Made by a program: the position numbers and the translations under genes. Positions 21,027 to 31,325 of a DNA stretch of 64,000 nt are shown here, in pieces. Location of the stretch: positions 422,501-486,500 of the forward strand of contig JACVVK020000399.1 of assembly GCA_018292915.2 (NCBI GenBank), given 5' to 3'. The DNA is from Batillaria attramentaria. Taxonomy: Eukaryota; Mollusca; Gastropoda; Batillariidae. The first letter of the stretch is position 1; every line of letters begins with the position of its first letter. The notes beneath the pieces were generated by a model that made no database searches, had not been told where the DNA came from, and was given only the letters and a program-made list of their open reading frames with translations.

Positions 21027-21937
21027 TGCTCACTTGATAACTGTACACGCTTGTCAGTGTACGTGAAGGCAAGGCAGGCACCGGAAAACGACTCTGCGCG
21101 TAAAATTTTCAAATAAATTCTTGCTCTTCCCGGGCCTTCGTGCCACTTTATGTTGTAGGAACTCTAATGATGTAATTATACAATTCACAGAATGTGAGTG
21201 AAAATCTTCCACGTAATCCGTCATGCTCTTTGAGGTCGAAGGGAGGCTACCCCGCGTTTGCTCGCCTTTAAGTTGTTCTTCCAGTTGTCGCCTCCCTTGA
21301 CGCCGGTCTAAGTAGGTGCGCACAATAAACAGCAAACATGAATTTGGACCGTGATATATTGCCGCTTAAAAAAACAAACACACAAAAAAACAAACAAACT
21401 GGGAATTAAAATCTTAAGACGAATGACCGACCTGTTGCTGGCGTCAGGACACTGACAAATTGACCTTGGGGTCATGTGAAGTGTTTATTTGGAGAACCGT
21501 CTGGCGAGTGTGTTAGTCAGTTTGTAATGATTTTGGATGTCATGAAAAAGCGGGATTTTCGTGATTTTTGTATTTTGTAGCCGAGATGCATGCCAGGGGG
21601 CGCAACAAGAGGCATGGTGCCAGTGAACCTGGGGACTTCTGCGCTGGAGAGTGGCAAAAGCGACGCGAGCGGATGTTGATAAAGCGACTTCCTGGCCTAA
21701 ACAGAAAATAGACTGGCATTCCTCCAGTGAGGCCTGAGCGGAAAGGAGAATTATTTTTGTGAAACTCGATCCTGTCAGGTGCGTGCCCTTGAATAGCCTG
21801 TGCATGGTGGTCTTTGTTTCTAGACTGAAGGATTTTAGGATGACTATGACGCCTGAAGCTAATAGGGAATGTATAGTCATTTTGAGGCCTCGTGTATTTG
21901 TGTTCTTTGGCCTGATGAGACTGAGTAAGTTTGTGTA

Positions 21938-22004
21938 CGCGCGCGCGCGTGTGTTGTGTTGTATTGTGTTGTCTGTGTGTGCGTGCGTGCGTGTGTGCGT
22001 GCGT

Positions 22005-22080
<76 letters not shown>
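21938..22080. repeat. (GT)n/(GA)n tract within array 1
   Basis: Alternating CG/TG-rich then pure GT then GA dinucleotides at the unit junction. Confidence 0.95.
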
Positions 22081-22081
<1 letters not shown>

Positions 22082-22392
22082 CAGTTTATTCAAACGTGTG
22101 TAACTGTATTTCCTTCTTCAGTACATACTGACGTAAAAAGAAAAGCCGTGCTACACATGCCCAGTAGTATTTGCTAGAACCTAGTAAAGTTTGGTTATTT
22201 AAACATTCACCGGAACTCATGCTTACGGCATGATGTTTCCCGAACTGTGACCAAGAAAGTGCGTGTACATGTATTCTTACACTTCCGAACCCACCCCGTA
22301 ATACATTTCATACCTACTAGGTACAATAGCTTAGTGTTTTTAATCGGACATTTCAAGTTTTGGCACGGAGTCGTTTCTGCTCATGTTACATG

Positions 22393-22571
22393 GGGAGCCG
22401 GGGTGGTCGAATGGTAGAGCGTTGCACTTCTAATGCTCGGGTCGTGAGTTCGATCCCGGCTGGGGCCAAATATTGTGCTGGCTTTTTCATCGTTGCCCCG
22501 TCTTTGATATCACCCTATGTGATGGAAAAGGACGTTAAACCACTAAACACCCACCCCACCCCACCCCACCC
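22393..22571 (+). mobile_element. SINE family alpha in repeat copy B, with target duplication
   Basis: A head with GGTGGTCGAATGGTAGAGCG and GTGAGTTCGATCCCGG is followed by the family core and a CACCCCACC tail. The flanks CTGCTCATGTTACA (about 22378 and 22580) are a 14-bp target duplication. The empty site is seen in copy A at about 18977, and the same insertion is present at 59901. Confidence 0.95.
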
Positions 22572-22997
22572 CCAACCCTGCTCATGTTACACGGGAGATG
22601 TTTTAGTCCGAACAAACTTCGAACACGACCGCACAATGCGTTTTTTCCGTGTTCCTCGTGTGAGATACAACCACACCATGTCTTTTCTTTTGCTCGTGCC
22701 TGAGCCGTGTTCGATGATTTTTTTTTCGGTCGGACTAAAACGTCTCCCGTGTGATATCAGCATTGCCCACAGTGTCCTCGGACAAGAGTATTGTCACCTG
22801 TGTGAAATTAGTACAGGTTACATTTCCCGTGGGCACGTTTGCCGATATGTAGGATTTCTTCTTTTATGTCTCTGGATAAACGAAAACTTAATTATGCTCG
22901 TTTCATTTTGGCTGATACATTTGTTACCTAGCAGTATGATCTAAAAACTGATTATCAGAAAGTTACAGCCGATACTCTGTCCTGGGAATGCACGCAT

Positions 22998-23490
22998 TAC
23001 ACATAAACACAGATAACGAGCTTGGGCAGTTGGGCATAACAATATCTGGTGCCAACGCGGAATGCGTGCAGAATAGAGCGTGAGGGAAGACCTACCTTGG
23101 GTTAGTAAAGTAGTACTGAGTATTGACGACTTTATTGAGTGACGGGGTTAGGCGGGGAAGGAAGGGAGTTTGTAATTTTCGCGGCGTGAGGGGGAGGCCT
23201 AGGAAGAGGGTTCGCTAGAGCTCACTGCTTGAAATGTCTGACATAAGTGACGCGTCAAACTCTGGCGGATTTTGTACAAACTTTGTAGAATTATGTTATC
23301 TCGTCAACCGGCCTAATTTGCTCAGATTATCTTGTTGCAAACAGAGTCAAATGTATGCCGAAAACCAATGTCTATAAACAACGAAATTATGCAAACACAA
23401 AAAAATGTCGCTAAACAATAATCTTTTCCTCGAAAATGTGTCGTACACAGACCCGGCGATACTATGACGAAAAAATTCGCAAGTGCAGTG
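22998..23490. other. intron-like sequence shared with 62160-62640
   Basis: Close duplicate of the region left of the paralogous exon at 62986. It includes TGGTGCCAACGCGGAA near 23051, which resembles a retroelement primer-binding site. No gene. Confidence 0.6.
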
Positions 23491-23499
23491 AATGTCTAG

Positions 23500-23770
23500 T
23501 TCACTCGAAGTCGTTACCATGACAACATAATTATACTGACAGTCAGCGTAAGCAATCTCCCCGTGAGGGTCGGTACCATGACAACATAATGATACTGACA
23601 GTGAGTGTATGTATTGTCCCCGTGAGGGTCGTTGCCATGACAACATAATGATACTGACAGTGAGTGCATGTACACATTGTCCCCGTGAGGGTCGGTGTCG
23701 CGATATCATAATTTTCCTGACAGTAAGAGTCTTATCCATGTAAGGCCAGTACCATGACAACATAATTTAT
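23500..23770. repeat. ~60-bp minisatellite derived from an exon-intron junction
   Basis: On the minus strand the first unit is the last ~27 bp of the 23777 exon plus the donor and the first ~30 bp of intron. Later units repeat this block (GACCCTCACGGGGACAAT ... TTATGTTGTCATGG) with GTAAGA changed to GTCAGG or GTCAGT. About four to five units are present. The paralogous locus has the same array at 62640-62980. Confidence 0.85.
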
Positions 23771-23776
23771 TCTTAC

Positions 23777-25075
23777 CTTCAGAGTCTTGTCCATGTGAGG
23801 CCGGTACCAGTCCTTGAGTTTCTTCAGCAACACCGGCAACAGACGGGCGTCATCACACACTCTACAATACACTTCACGATAGTTGTAATCGTCGACAGTC
23901 CGAAGACAATCATTCGCTATGACTACGGCATTTGTGTCTTGATCCCCGTCCCATGTCGTTTCGTCGTTTGATTCGAGTCCGTCCGCCATCACTTCACACA
24001 GCAGGTCAACGATCCCGGTTCTTATCAACAGATCATTCACTGTCCTCATCTGAGAGTCGTTTAACCTCCATATGTCACTGTTCAAACTCTTACATGCAGT
24101 TTGTATTTCCTTCAAGTGATTACAGAATTCCTTGGTGTCCGTCCCATCCTGGTGTCGCCTGACAATGTGCGCGGTGTTTCTGTAGAGAGCGGACAGTGTA
24201 GCCAGGTTTCTCTGTGTGTTCTCTGGTAAGTCCGATGCCGGCAGTGAGAGACCGGATAGAGCGGTACTAGCGGCTGACGTCACAACACCGGAATCTGGAT
24301 CATCATCATCATTAGCATCAACATTATCGTCTGGTTCACCACTACTGTTTGAAGTGTCGCCCTCTACCTGACGACCAGCAGGGGTATTGTTCATGGCCTG
24401 TTCTCCTGATCCTGTGGACCACTGATCCACGTTCTGGGTGACTGGCAATGGACGGTGGGTGACTGATAGTGGGTGATTCATTTCACGAGACGGTAAATAG
24501 CTACGAAGGGAGGTCACCTGTCCACTGGACGGATAGCCAGTATGGGTAGTCTGAACGGGTAGAAAGCTGGTTCGTGGGGCTGGCTGGTAACTGGGCGGAT
24601 AGCCAGTATGGGTAGTCTGAACGGGTAGATAGCTGGTTCGTGGGGCTGGCTGGTAACTGGACGGATAGCCAGTATGGGTAGTCTGAAAGGGTAGATAGTT
24701 TGTTTGTGGGACTGGCTGGTAAATGGTCGGATAGCCAGTGTGGGCCGTCTCAACGGGTAGAAAGCTGGTTCGTGGGGCTGGCTGGTAACTGGGCGGATAG
24801 CCAGTGTGAGCAACCTGTGTGACGTCATGTGGATACAGGTGTTGGGTGACTGGTCTCGGTGGATACAGGTGCTGGGTGACCACAGGGTGGCCGGGCTGAT
24901 CCACAACCTGGGTGACGGACTGGTCACGTGACTGGCGGACATACCCAGTGACTGGTGGCGGGTATCCCGAGTGATACACGTGCTGTGAGAGAGATGGGGG
25001 ATGTGTTTGTCGCTGTTCATATTGTGGATGTTGACTGTCAGGGTCATTAGAATCACGGCCAGTGTTGGGATCCAT
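23777..25075 (-). CDS. duplicated first exon: disordered leader plus armadillo-like start
   Basis: 433 codons from ATG (an in-frame TGA lies just upstream) to the donor CTGAAG|GTAAGA, phase 0. Residues about 1-90 are rich in Gln, Pro and His. Residues about 88-198 are five 22-aa repeats (HTGYPPSYQPAPRTSFLPVE type). An acidic stretch (DDNVDANDDDDPDSG) follows, then a helical domain (LPENTQRNLATLSALYRNTA ... LLPVLLKKLKDWYRPHMDKT) that in the paralogue continues into ARM repeats. It is a close paralogue of exon 62986-63837 from the segment NHPLSVTHRPLPV onward. No ARM, NERD or helicase exon follows at this copy, so it is either an orphan duplicate or spliced onto the ZU5-UPA exons, which are phase compatible. 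Confidence 0.75.
24480..24811 (-). repeat. 66-bp coding tandem repeat (22-aa units) in the duplicated exon
   Basis: Five in-frame units, each HTGYP-xx-YQP-xPxT-xxLP-xx-TT. They are absent from the paralogous exon at 62986-63837, which accounts for most of the length difference (433 versus 284 codons). Confidence 0.9.
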
Positions 25076-25240
25076 GTTGTGACGTCACAGTTCAGGGTTC
25101 TGTAAAGATTGTTCCTGTGGACAATGACAGGTAACAATGTGTCAGGTGTAAAATACACTATCAAATATAAATGTGATTGTTTTCCAACTTTCTCGCCTGG
25201 CGAACTATAGCTTAACACTACATGTTTCTACAAGTGTGAC

Positions 25241-25242
<2 letters not shown>

Positions 25243-25300
<58 letters not shown>
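25243..25300. repeat. (GT)n microsatellite
   Basis: Uninterrupted GT repeat of about 58 bp. Confidence 0.95.
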
Positions 25301-25302
<2 letters not shown>

Positions 25303-25489
25303 GGTTGGATGGTCTCAGGCAGTCAGATAATGAGATAGTTACCGAAAATCATAACACATTTTGTGACTCGAGTCTGTTTCTTTATCTCAAACTTTCTTAC
25401 TGTATTCTTCAACAGATACTCGTAAGGTATGAGTTATCACCGGCCATATATCATCGCTCATGCTTGGAAAGACTCCAGTATCGTAAACT

Positions 25490-25493
<4 letters not shown>

Positions 25494-25573
<80 letters not shown>
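25494..25573. repeat. (CA)n microsatellite
   Basis: Uninterrupted CA repeat of about 80 bp. Confidence 0.95.
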
Positions 25574-25576
<3 letters not shown>

Positions 25577-25857
25577 ACATGAGATGACGCGGACTGAGAA
25601 TACCATGCAGCGACATACAGGGCAGGACGAAGGGTAAGTGTGTTGGGGAGGGGGGATGGAGGGGGAGGAGGGGGGAGGGGGGTTCAGAAAAGAAAAGAAA
25701 GAAAGGAAGCAAGACGGGGGAAAAACAAGCAGTTTTTACACACTTCGAGTGCTGAAAATCGACCCTCCCCCACACCTCCCTCTGTCCTATTACTGAAGCA
25801 GGAAATGGAGCGTCTGCACCCCCCCCCCCCACACACACCCACCCATCCCTTTCCCCA

Positions 25858-27040
25858 GCATTAAAATGGAGCGCCAATCTTCCCCAGCGAAATACAGAGT
25901 CCCCGCCCTCACCCAACAACCTTCCCACCGACCCCCCGACCCCCCCCCCCCCCATCCCTTACCCCAGCATTAAAATGGAGCGTCAATCTTCCCCAGCGAA
26001 ATACAGAGTCCCCGCCCTCACCCAACAACCTTCCCAGCGACCCACCGACCCCCCCCCCTCCCTTACCCCAGCATTAAAATGGAGCGTCAATCTTCCCCAG
26101 CGAAATACAGAGTCCCCGCCCTCACCCAACAACCTCCCCACCGACCCATCGACACCCCCCCCCCCCCACACCCATCCCTTACCCCAGCATTAATATGGAG
26201 CGTCAATCTTCCCCAGCGAAATACAGAGTCCCCGCCCTCACCCAACAACCTTCCCACCGACCCCTCCCCCCCCCCCCCCACACCCATCCCTTACCCCAGC
26301 ATTAAAATGGAGCGTCAATCTTCCCCAGCGAAATACAGAGTCCCCGCCCTCACCCAACAACCTTCCCACCGACCCCTCCCCCCCCCCCCACACCCATCCC
26401 TTACCCCAGCATTAAAATGGAGCGTCAATCTTCCCCAGCGAAATACAGAGTCCCCGCCCTCACCCAACAACCTTCCCACCGACCCCCCCCCCCCCCCATC
26501 CCTTACCCCAGCATTAAAATGGAGCGTCAATCTTCCCCAGCGAAATACAGAGTCCCCGCCCTCACCCAACAACCTTCCCACCGACCCCTCCCCCCCCCAC
26601 ACCCATCCCTTACCCCAGCATTAAAATGGAGCGTCAATCTTCCCCAGCGAAATACAGAGTCCCCGCCCTCACCCAACAACCTTCCCACCGACCCCTCCCC
26701 CCCCCCCATCCCTTACCCCAGCATTAAAATTTAAAATGGAGCGCCAATCTTCCCCAGCGAAATACAGAGTCCCCGCCCTCACCCAACAACCTTCCCACCG
26801 ACACCCTCCCGCCCCCCACCCATCCCTTACCCCAGCATTAAAATGGAGCGTCAATCTTCCCCAGCGAAATACAGAGTCCCCGCCCTCACCCAACAACCTT
26901 CCCACCGACCCCTCCCCCCCCCCCCATCCCTTACCCCAGCATTAAAATTTAAAATGGAGCGCCAATCTTCCCCAGCGAAATACAGAGTCCCCGCCCTCAC
27001 CCAACAACCTTCCCACCGACCCAACGACACCTCCCCCCCA
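25858..27040. repeat. ~110-bp C-rich satellite, about eleven units
   Basis: Each unit has a near-invariant ~75-bp part (TTAAAATGGAGCGTCAATCT ... CACCCAACAACCTTCCCACC) followed by a poly(C) segment of variable length and CATCCCTTACCCCAGCA. Units differ mainly in C-run length, so the satellite is very homogeneous and young. The many short frames through it are not genes. Confidence 0.95.
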
Positions 27041-27182
27041 CACACACCCATCGTTGTTAGTGTATCGTGACAGTTGGCCAATGCCTACCCCCCCCCCCCC
27101 CCAACCTGAAAACAAACTGGTCTGGTCTTGACATACTTATATGTTATATCAAAAACAACTGTGCACTACTCGCTGTAGTCGA

Positions 27183-27270
27183 GTCATGAAATAAGGATTG
27201 TGTTTAGTAGATGGTCATTGGCCGGGACCCATGACTGACCATGTACTAAACACAATCCTTATTTCATGAC
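27183..27270. repeat. foldback repeat: 35-bp arms, ~18-bp loop
   Basis: The left arm starts GTCATGAAATAAGGATTGTG and the right arm ends in its exact complement. The outer 27 bp pair perfectly; after one mismatch the inner 7 bp (ATGGTCA/TGACCAT) also pair. The loop is TTGGCCGGGACCCATGAC. Confidence 0.95.
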
Positions 27271-27304
27271 TAAATTCTACACAATCTGACTCTGACTGAC
27301 GTGT

Positions 27305-27357
27305 TCACGTGCTCCCCCGTCACTGAGACTAGCACTGCCAACACAAACACGTACATA
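27305..27357. repeat. single 47-bp satellite unit left of the solo LTR
   Basis: Same unit as the array at 28849-29830 (CCCCGTCACT, CACAAACACGTACATA), cut at CATA by the LTR insertion. Confidence 0.85.
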
Positions 27358-28848
27358 TGTGTAGCGAACTGAGTTTTTATTTTTATTTTAATACCGGCGT
27401 TTGTAGTTAGATGTAGGATGTTTGCCGTAGAGTAGTTTTTGTTATTAGTTTGCTATTATTTTCTAGTTAGTCCCTGTTCATTTTGGTGTAGAGATTAAAT
27501 AGTCACGTTGCTTTGCTTTCCCACCTTCCTTCCCTTCACGTGCGCGCACGCTGGTCAGTTTCAAGGCTGTCCCGCGAACCAGCCGCGCCTGGCGCCACTC
27601 TATAAAAGTACCCTGTTTTCCCGCCGAAAATCAGAGCGCTCCCGATTTTGGATTTCCCCCCTCGGGCCGACCAAGTCTCTCCTCTAATAGTGTGGATTAC
27701 CTTTGTTTTTCTTTTGGATACGTACCAGCTCGGACCGCTGAATGTAAGTGCCCCAGTTCTTTTGGCGATTTTCTAGTGTTTGCCACTGATTCAGTTAGCG
27801 CAGTCTCAGGCGGTTTTGGTGTTTCAGTGATTCGTCAGTTTCCAAGTTTTCTCGTGGACAGCCGGCCAGTAATGCTATTTTTCGCTAATTGAATGCTTTA
27901 GATCTTTTGTGCATAAATTGTGTAAACCAGTGCGTTCTTTTATCTTAAGTTTCTGTAAGCGTATTTCTTCAAGAATAGTTCTCATTCGATTTTACAGTTC
28001 CAATAGCGCTAGTGTGTGTAAATTATTCTTCTCGCTGATGCGCAGATGCTCTAGTCCGCGTAACCTTTGCCCTGCAGCGAGCGAGCGCGCACCGCGAACT
28101 TCTGACTCTCGCGACCACACAGCCACCGCAGTGGTGGAATTCTATTCTTAGCGCCCAGCCTTTCGGTTTCCCCTCTCTCCGGAATTCCCAATCCTACGTT
28201 GTGTTTGTTGCTATGAAAAATCCTTTTATTTTGGTCCCGCGCCCCTCCTCTCCTTTTGTTTTGTCTGGCCGTTAGTTTGAATAGTAATAAAGGTTAATTG
28301 ATTCACGTAAATTAGGCGTTTCGTTTGTTATTTTAGAAGTGCTTAATTGTTTTGTTAGAGGATTACTTCATAGTTTTCCCCGCTATTCAGTTTGGCTATT
28401 TCCTTACTAGTGCTATTTCTATTCGTAAATTGATGCCTAGACAGCAAAGCAGCCGTATACGAGATTATATTTTTCTCCGAATCTGTGCCATACTCAATCG
28501 CAATTCCTTTCTTTTGTTAATTTGTGCCATGATTTACTGAGCGATTACTGTGATTTTCCCTTTTTGTTTGTTATTAGATTTTTGTAATAATCACTATGCT
28601 TGAACGTTCCTCAGTTATTGATAGCGTGTGTTAGGGAGTGATTGTGACGTGAGCCGGGTGCGTGCTAAAGCAAGCGTGATTCACAGTTTCTGAGAGCCGG
28701 CTTGGACTGCCGACAGGCCGTGTCCTTTATTACAGACTCGCAGACACACACCAGACATTCACTGCCCCTTTCACACGCTAACTGAAATCATGCACACCTG
28801 TTATTAATGTAATCTACACACGACGACACCTTCTCTCCCGGCGTTACA
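27358..28848 (+). mobile_element. solo LTR (~1.49 kb) with 4-bp target duplication
   Basis: It starts TGTGTAGCG and ends GTTACA (TG...CA), flanked by CATA at 27354-27357 and 28849-28852. Joining the flanks restores an intact 47-bp satellite unit (ACGTACATACACACTAC), so the limits are firm. Inside are a TATA-like TATAAAAG at about 27601 and AATAAAGG at about 28287, consistent with LTR promoter and polyadenylation signals in plus orientation. No internal region is present, so it is probably the product of LTR-LTR recombination. The family is unknown. Confidence 0.75.
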
Positions 28849-29840
28849 CATACACACTACTTCCCCGTCACTAGCACTACTAACACAAACACGTACATAC
28901 ACACTACTTCCCCGTCACTAGCACTACTAATACTAACACGTACATACCCACTACTTCCCCGTCACTAGCACTACTAACACAAACACGTACATACACACTA
29001 CTTCCCCGCCACTAGCACTACTAACACAAACACGTACATACACACTACTTCCCCGTCACTAGCACTACTAACACAAACACGTACATACACACTACTTCCC
29101 CGTCACTAGCACTGCTAACACAAACACGTACATACACACTACTTCCCCGTCACTAGCACTACTAACACAAACACGTACATACACACTACTTCCCCGTCAC
29201 AAGCACTACTAACATAAACACGTACATACCCACTACTTCCCCGCCACTAGCACTACTAACATAAACACGTACATACACACTACTTCCCCGTCACTAACAC
29301 TACTAACACAAACACGTACACACACACTACTTCAGTCCCCGTCACTAGCACTACTAACACAAACACGTACATACACACTACTTTAGTCCCCGTCACTAGC
29401 ACTGCTAACACAAACACGTACATACACACTACTTTAGTCCCCGTCACTAGCACTACTAACACAAACACGTACACACACACACACTACTTCAGTCCCCGTC
29501 ACTAGCACTGCTAACACAAACACGTACATACACACTACTTTAGTCCCCGTCACTAGCACTGCTAACACAAACACGTACATACACACTACTTCCCCGTCAC
29601 TAGCACTGCTAACACAAACACGTACATACACACTACTTCAGTCCCCGTCACTAGCACTACTAACACAAACACGTACACACACACTACTTCAGTCCCCGTC
29701 ACTAGCACTGCTAACACAAACACGTACATACACAATACTTTAGTCCCTGTCACTAGCACTGCTAACACATACACGTACATACACAATACTTTAGTCCCTG
29801 TCACTAGCACTGCTAACACAAACACGTACATGTATACACA
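28849..29840. repeat. 47-51-bp satellite, about twenty units
   Basis: The basic unit is CACTACTTCCCCGTCACTAG plus CACTACTAACACAAACACGT plus ACATACA. From about 29330 most units carry a 4-bp CAGT or TAGT insert (51-bp variant), giving two blocks and suggesting separate local expansions. Minus-strand frames rich in Val and Cys are artefacts. Confidence 0.95.
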
Positions 29841-29974
29841 CTACCAGAAGCCTGTGTAAACGTACTAATGCTGCGTTGGTATAGTTCGCCCCCTTGTGTC
29901 ACGTGCACCTCGTCAGTGTAAATGCACTATGACCGTCTAAACGGCACAGCGATTGCACCAGGTACACAAGGTAA

Positions 29975-30050
29975 CCCAACCCTAAACCTAACCCTAACCC
30001 TAAACCAAACAGCCTATACGCCCAACCCTAACCCTAACCGTAAACTTGAC
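29975..30050. repeat. interstitial telomere-like (CCCTAA)n
   Basis: Two short clusters of CCCTAA/CCTAACCCTAA with degenerate units, separated by about 20 bp. The TTAGGG-type motif matches the metazoan telomere repeat. Confidence 0.85.
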
Positions 30051-30275
30051 CTTAAATCGAACCAGGCAGGTGAACTCTACTACATGAACGTGGCTGTGTT
30101 GGTATAGTGCGTCCGATACTGACGGCCCAAGGGTGCAAACTGACTATACTAACTGAGCCTCACTAATATAATCCCATTGGCCCCAGAGTTTCCTTTACTG
30201 AGACACTGACAAGCACCATGTAGTAGGCTAAACTTCAACTGCAGTATAGATTATATTTAAACTTTGCCGGCCTAC

Positions 30276-30336
30276 CTGTATGGTGACACCGCTGTAGACA
30301 GATTCCGTGTTGATGTCGCTAGTCGTAAGTTCATTC
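30276..30336 (-). other. possible short (5' UTR?) exon, duplicated at the right edge
   Basis: It ends at the donor CATACAG|GTAGGC and reads INTESVYSGVTIQ in one frame. A near copy occurs at 63958-64000 in the same place relative to the paralogous exon, so it belongs to the segmental duplication. Because TGA precedes the ATG of the next exon in frame, it would be untranslated leader if spliced to that exon. Confidence 0.3.
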
Positions 30337-30469
30337 CTCAGGTGTACAGTGTAGCGGGTGTACAGTAAAAACCAAAAAGATACACACTGTCTGAGTAAAA
30401 CCACCCATTGCACGTATACACAGGGTGTACAAACTGGTGCAGGAAGTTCGACTGCTCAGGCCGTCCCAC

Positions 30470-30643
30470 TTTCTCAGGAATGTGACGTCATTATTGCCGA
30501 GTGACTTCCCGGCATCCACCAGCACACACGGCTTATTCACGGAAAACTGTGGAGTATTATAATCGATATCAAAGTCTGTATTCGATAACAACCTGCCCAA
30601 CGTCTTCTCGAATGCCAGTTTAGCGAGACAGCTGGTGACTATA
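30470..30643 (-). CDS. possible exon, unrecognised
   Basis: Acceptor CGTAAACAG|T, about 58 open codons (SIVTSCLAKLAFEKTLGRLL ... CVLVDAGKSLGNNDVTFLRK), donor AAA|GTGGGA. The helical start looks ARM-like. No neighbour exon could be phased to it. Confidence 0.25.
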
Positions 30644-31027
30644 CTGTTTACGTGGAGGTTGAAGAGAGAGAGAGAGAACCGCTTAACATAACGTAACTAC
30701 GGGAATCTCCGTTTCTATTTTGAGCCTTCGCTGATCTCTTTTCGAGTCATTACTTGTCTCGGATGACGGGGATCAAAGGGGAAGTGACACCATAACTCTG
30801 TCGGAAAAGAAAATCACACGCAGCAAAACAATGCAAAACAAAACAAGACATTAGTAAGAAAGACATTATTTTAATCAAATGTGCCGCTGTCGGGCTGAGC
30901 CGTCATTTCAAGTAACGTCAGTGAAAGCAGAATCTTGACAAAGCAGGTTTGTGTGTGTGCGTGCGTGTCTGGGTGTGTGCGTGGATGATTGGTGGGCGAG
31001 GGTGAGGGCATATGGGGAGGTGGAAGT

Positions 31028-31028
<1 letters not shown>

Positions 31029-31071
<43 letters not shown>

Positions 31072-31085
31072 GTGCGCGCGCGCGT
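31029..31085. repeat. (GT)n/(GC)n microsatellite
   Basis: GT repeat merging into GCGCGCGCG. Confidence 0.9.
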
Positions 31086-31146
31086 TGGGGTGGGGGGTGG
31101 GTGGTGGTGGGGGTGTGGAAAACGGGAAGGGGTGTGGTGTGGTGCA

Positions 31147-31325
31147 CCGGGGTGGGTGGGTGGGTGATTGGGTGTTTAACGTACTTTTCCACCACATACG
31201 GGTGATATCAAAGACGGGACAACGATGAAAAAGCCAGCACAAATATTTGGCCCGAGCCGGGATACGAACTCACGACCCGAGCATTAGAGGTCCAACGCTC
31301 TACCATTCGGCCACCCCGGCTCCCC
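31147..31325 (-). mobile_element. SINE family alpha, complete copy
   Basis: On the minus strand: GGAGCCGGGGTGGCCGAATG head, GTGAGTTCGTATCCCGGC B-box, family core and CACCCACC tail. Confidence 0.9.

Larger units (their letters stand above)
18659..22997. repeat. tandem array 1 of a ~2.5-kb repeat unit (copies A and B)
   Basis: Copy A runs about 18659-21395 and copy B about 21396-22997. The unit starts after a (GT)n/(GA)n tract (CAGTTTATTCAAACG), passes a foldback element, a GGATCCACTGTTACGTCACA block and a GGTCGAAGGGAGGCTACC block, and returns through ACGAATGACCGACCTG to the next (GT)n. After removing a ~0.9-kb LINE from copy A the period is about 2.5 kb. The same unit recurs at 57065-62160. 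No coding sequence belongs to the unit itself. Confidence 0.85.

Noticed and set aside
7762..25075. One gene from the 25 kb exon through to 7.76 kb as a firm annotation
   Set aside because: Phases allow it, but no intermediate exon ties them together and the exon belongs to a segmental duplicate. It is kept as a hypothesis only.
25900..27070. Proline/serine-rich proteins on the plus strand and glycine-rich ones on the minus strand
   Set aside because: Frames arise from the C-rich satellite and shift with every change in C-run length.
28849..29840. CRISPR-like array of regular direct repeats
   Set aside because: Repeat and spacer are the same in every unit, and eukaryotic context is clear; it is a simple satellite. 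The arrays at 25858 and 38165 were rejected for the same reason.
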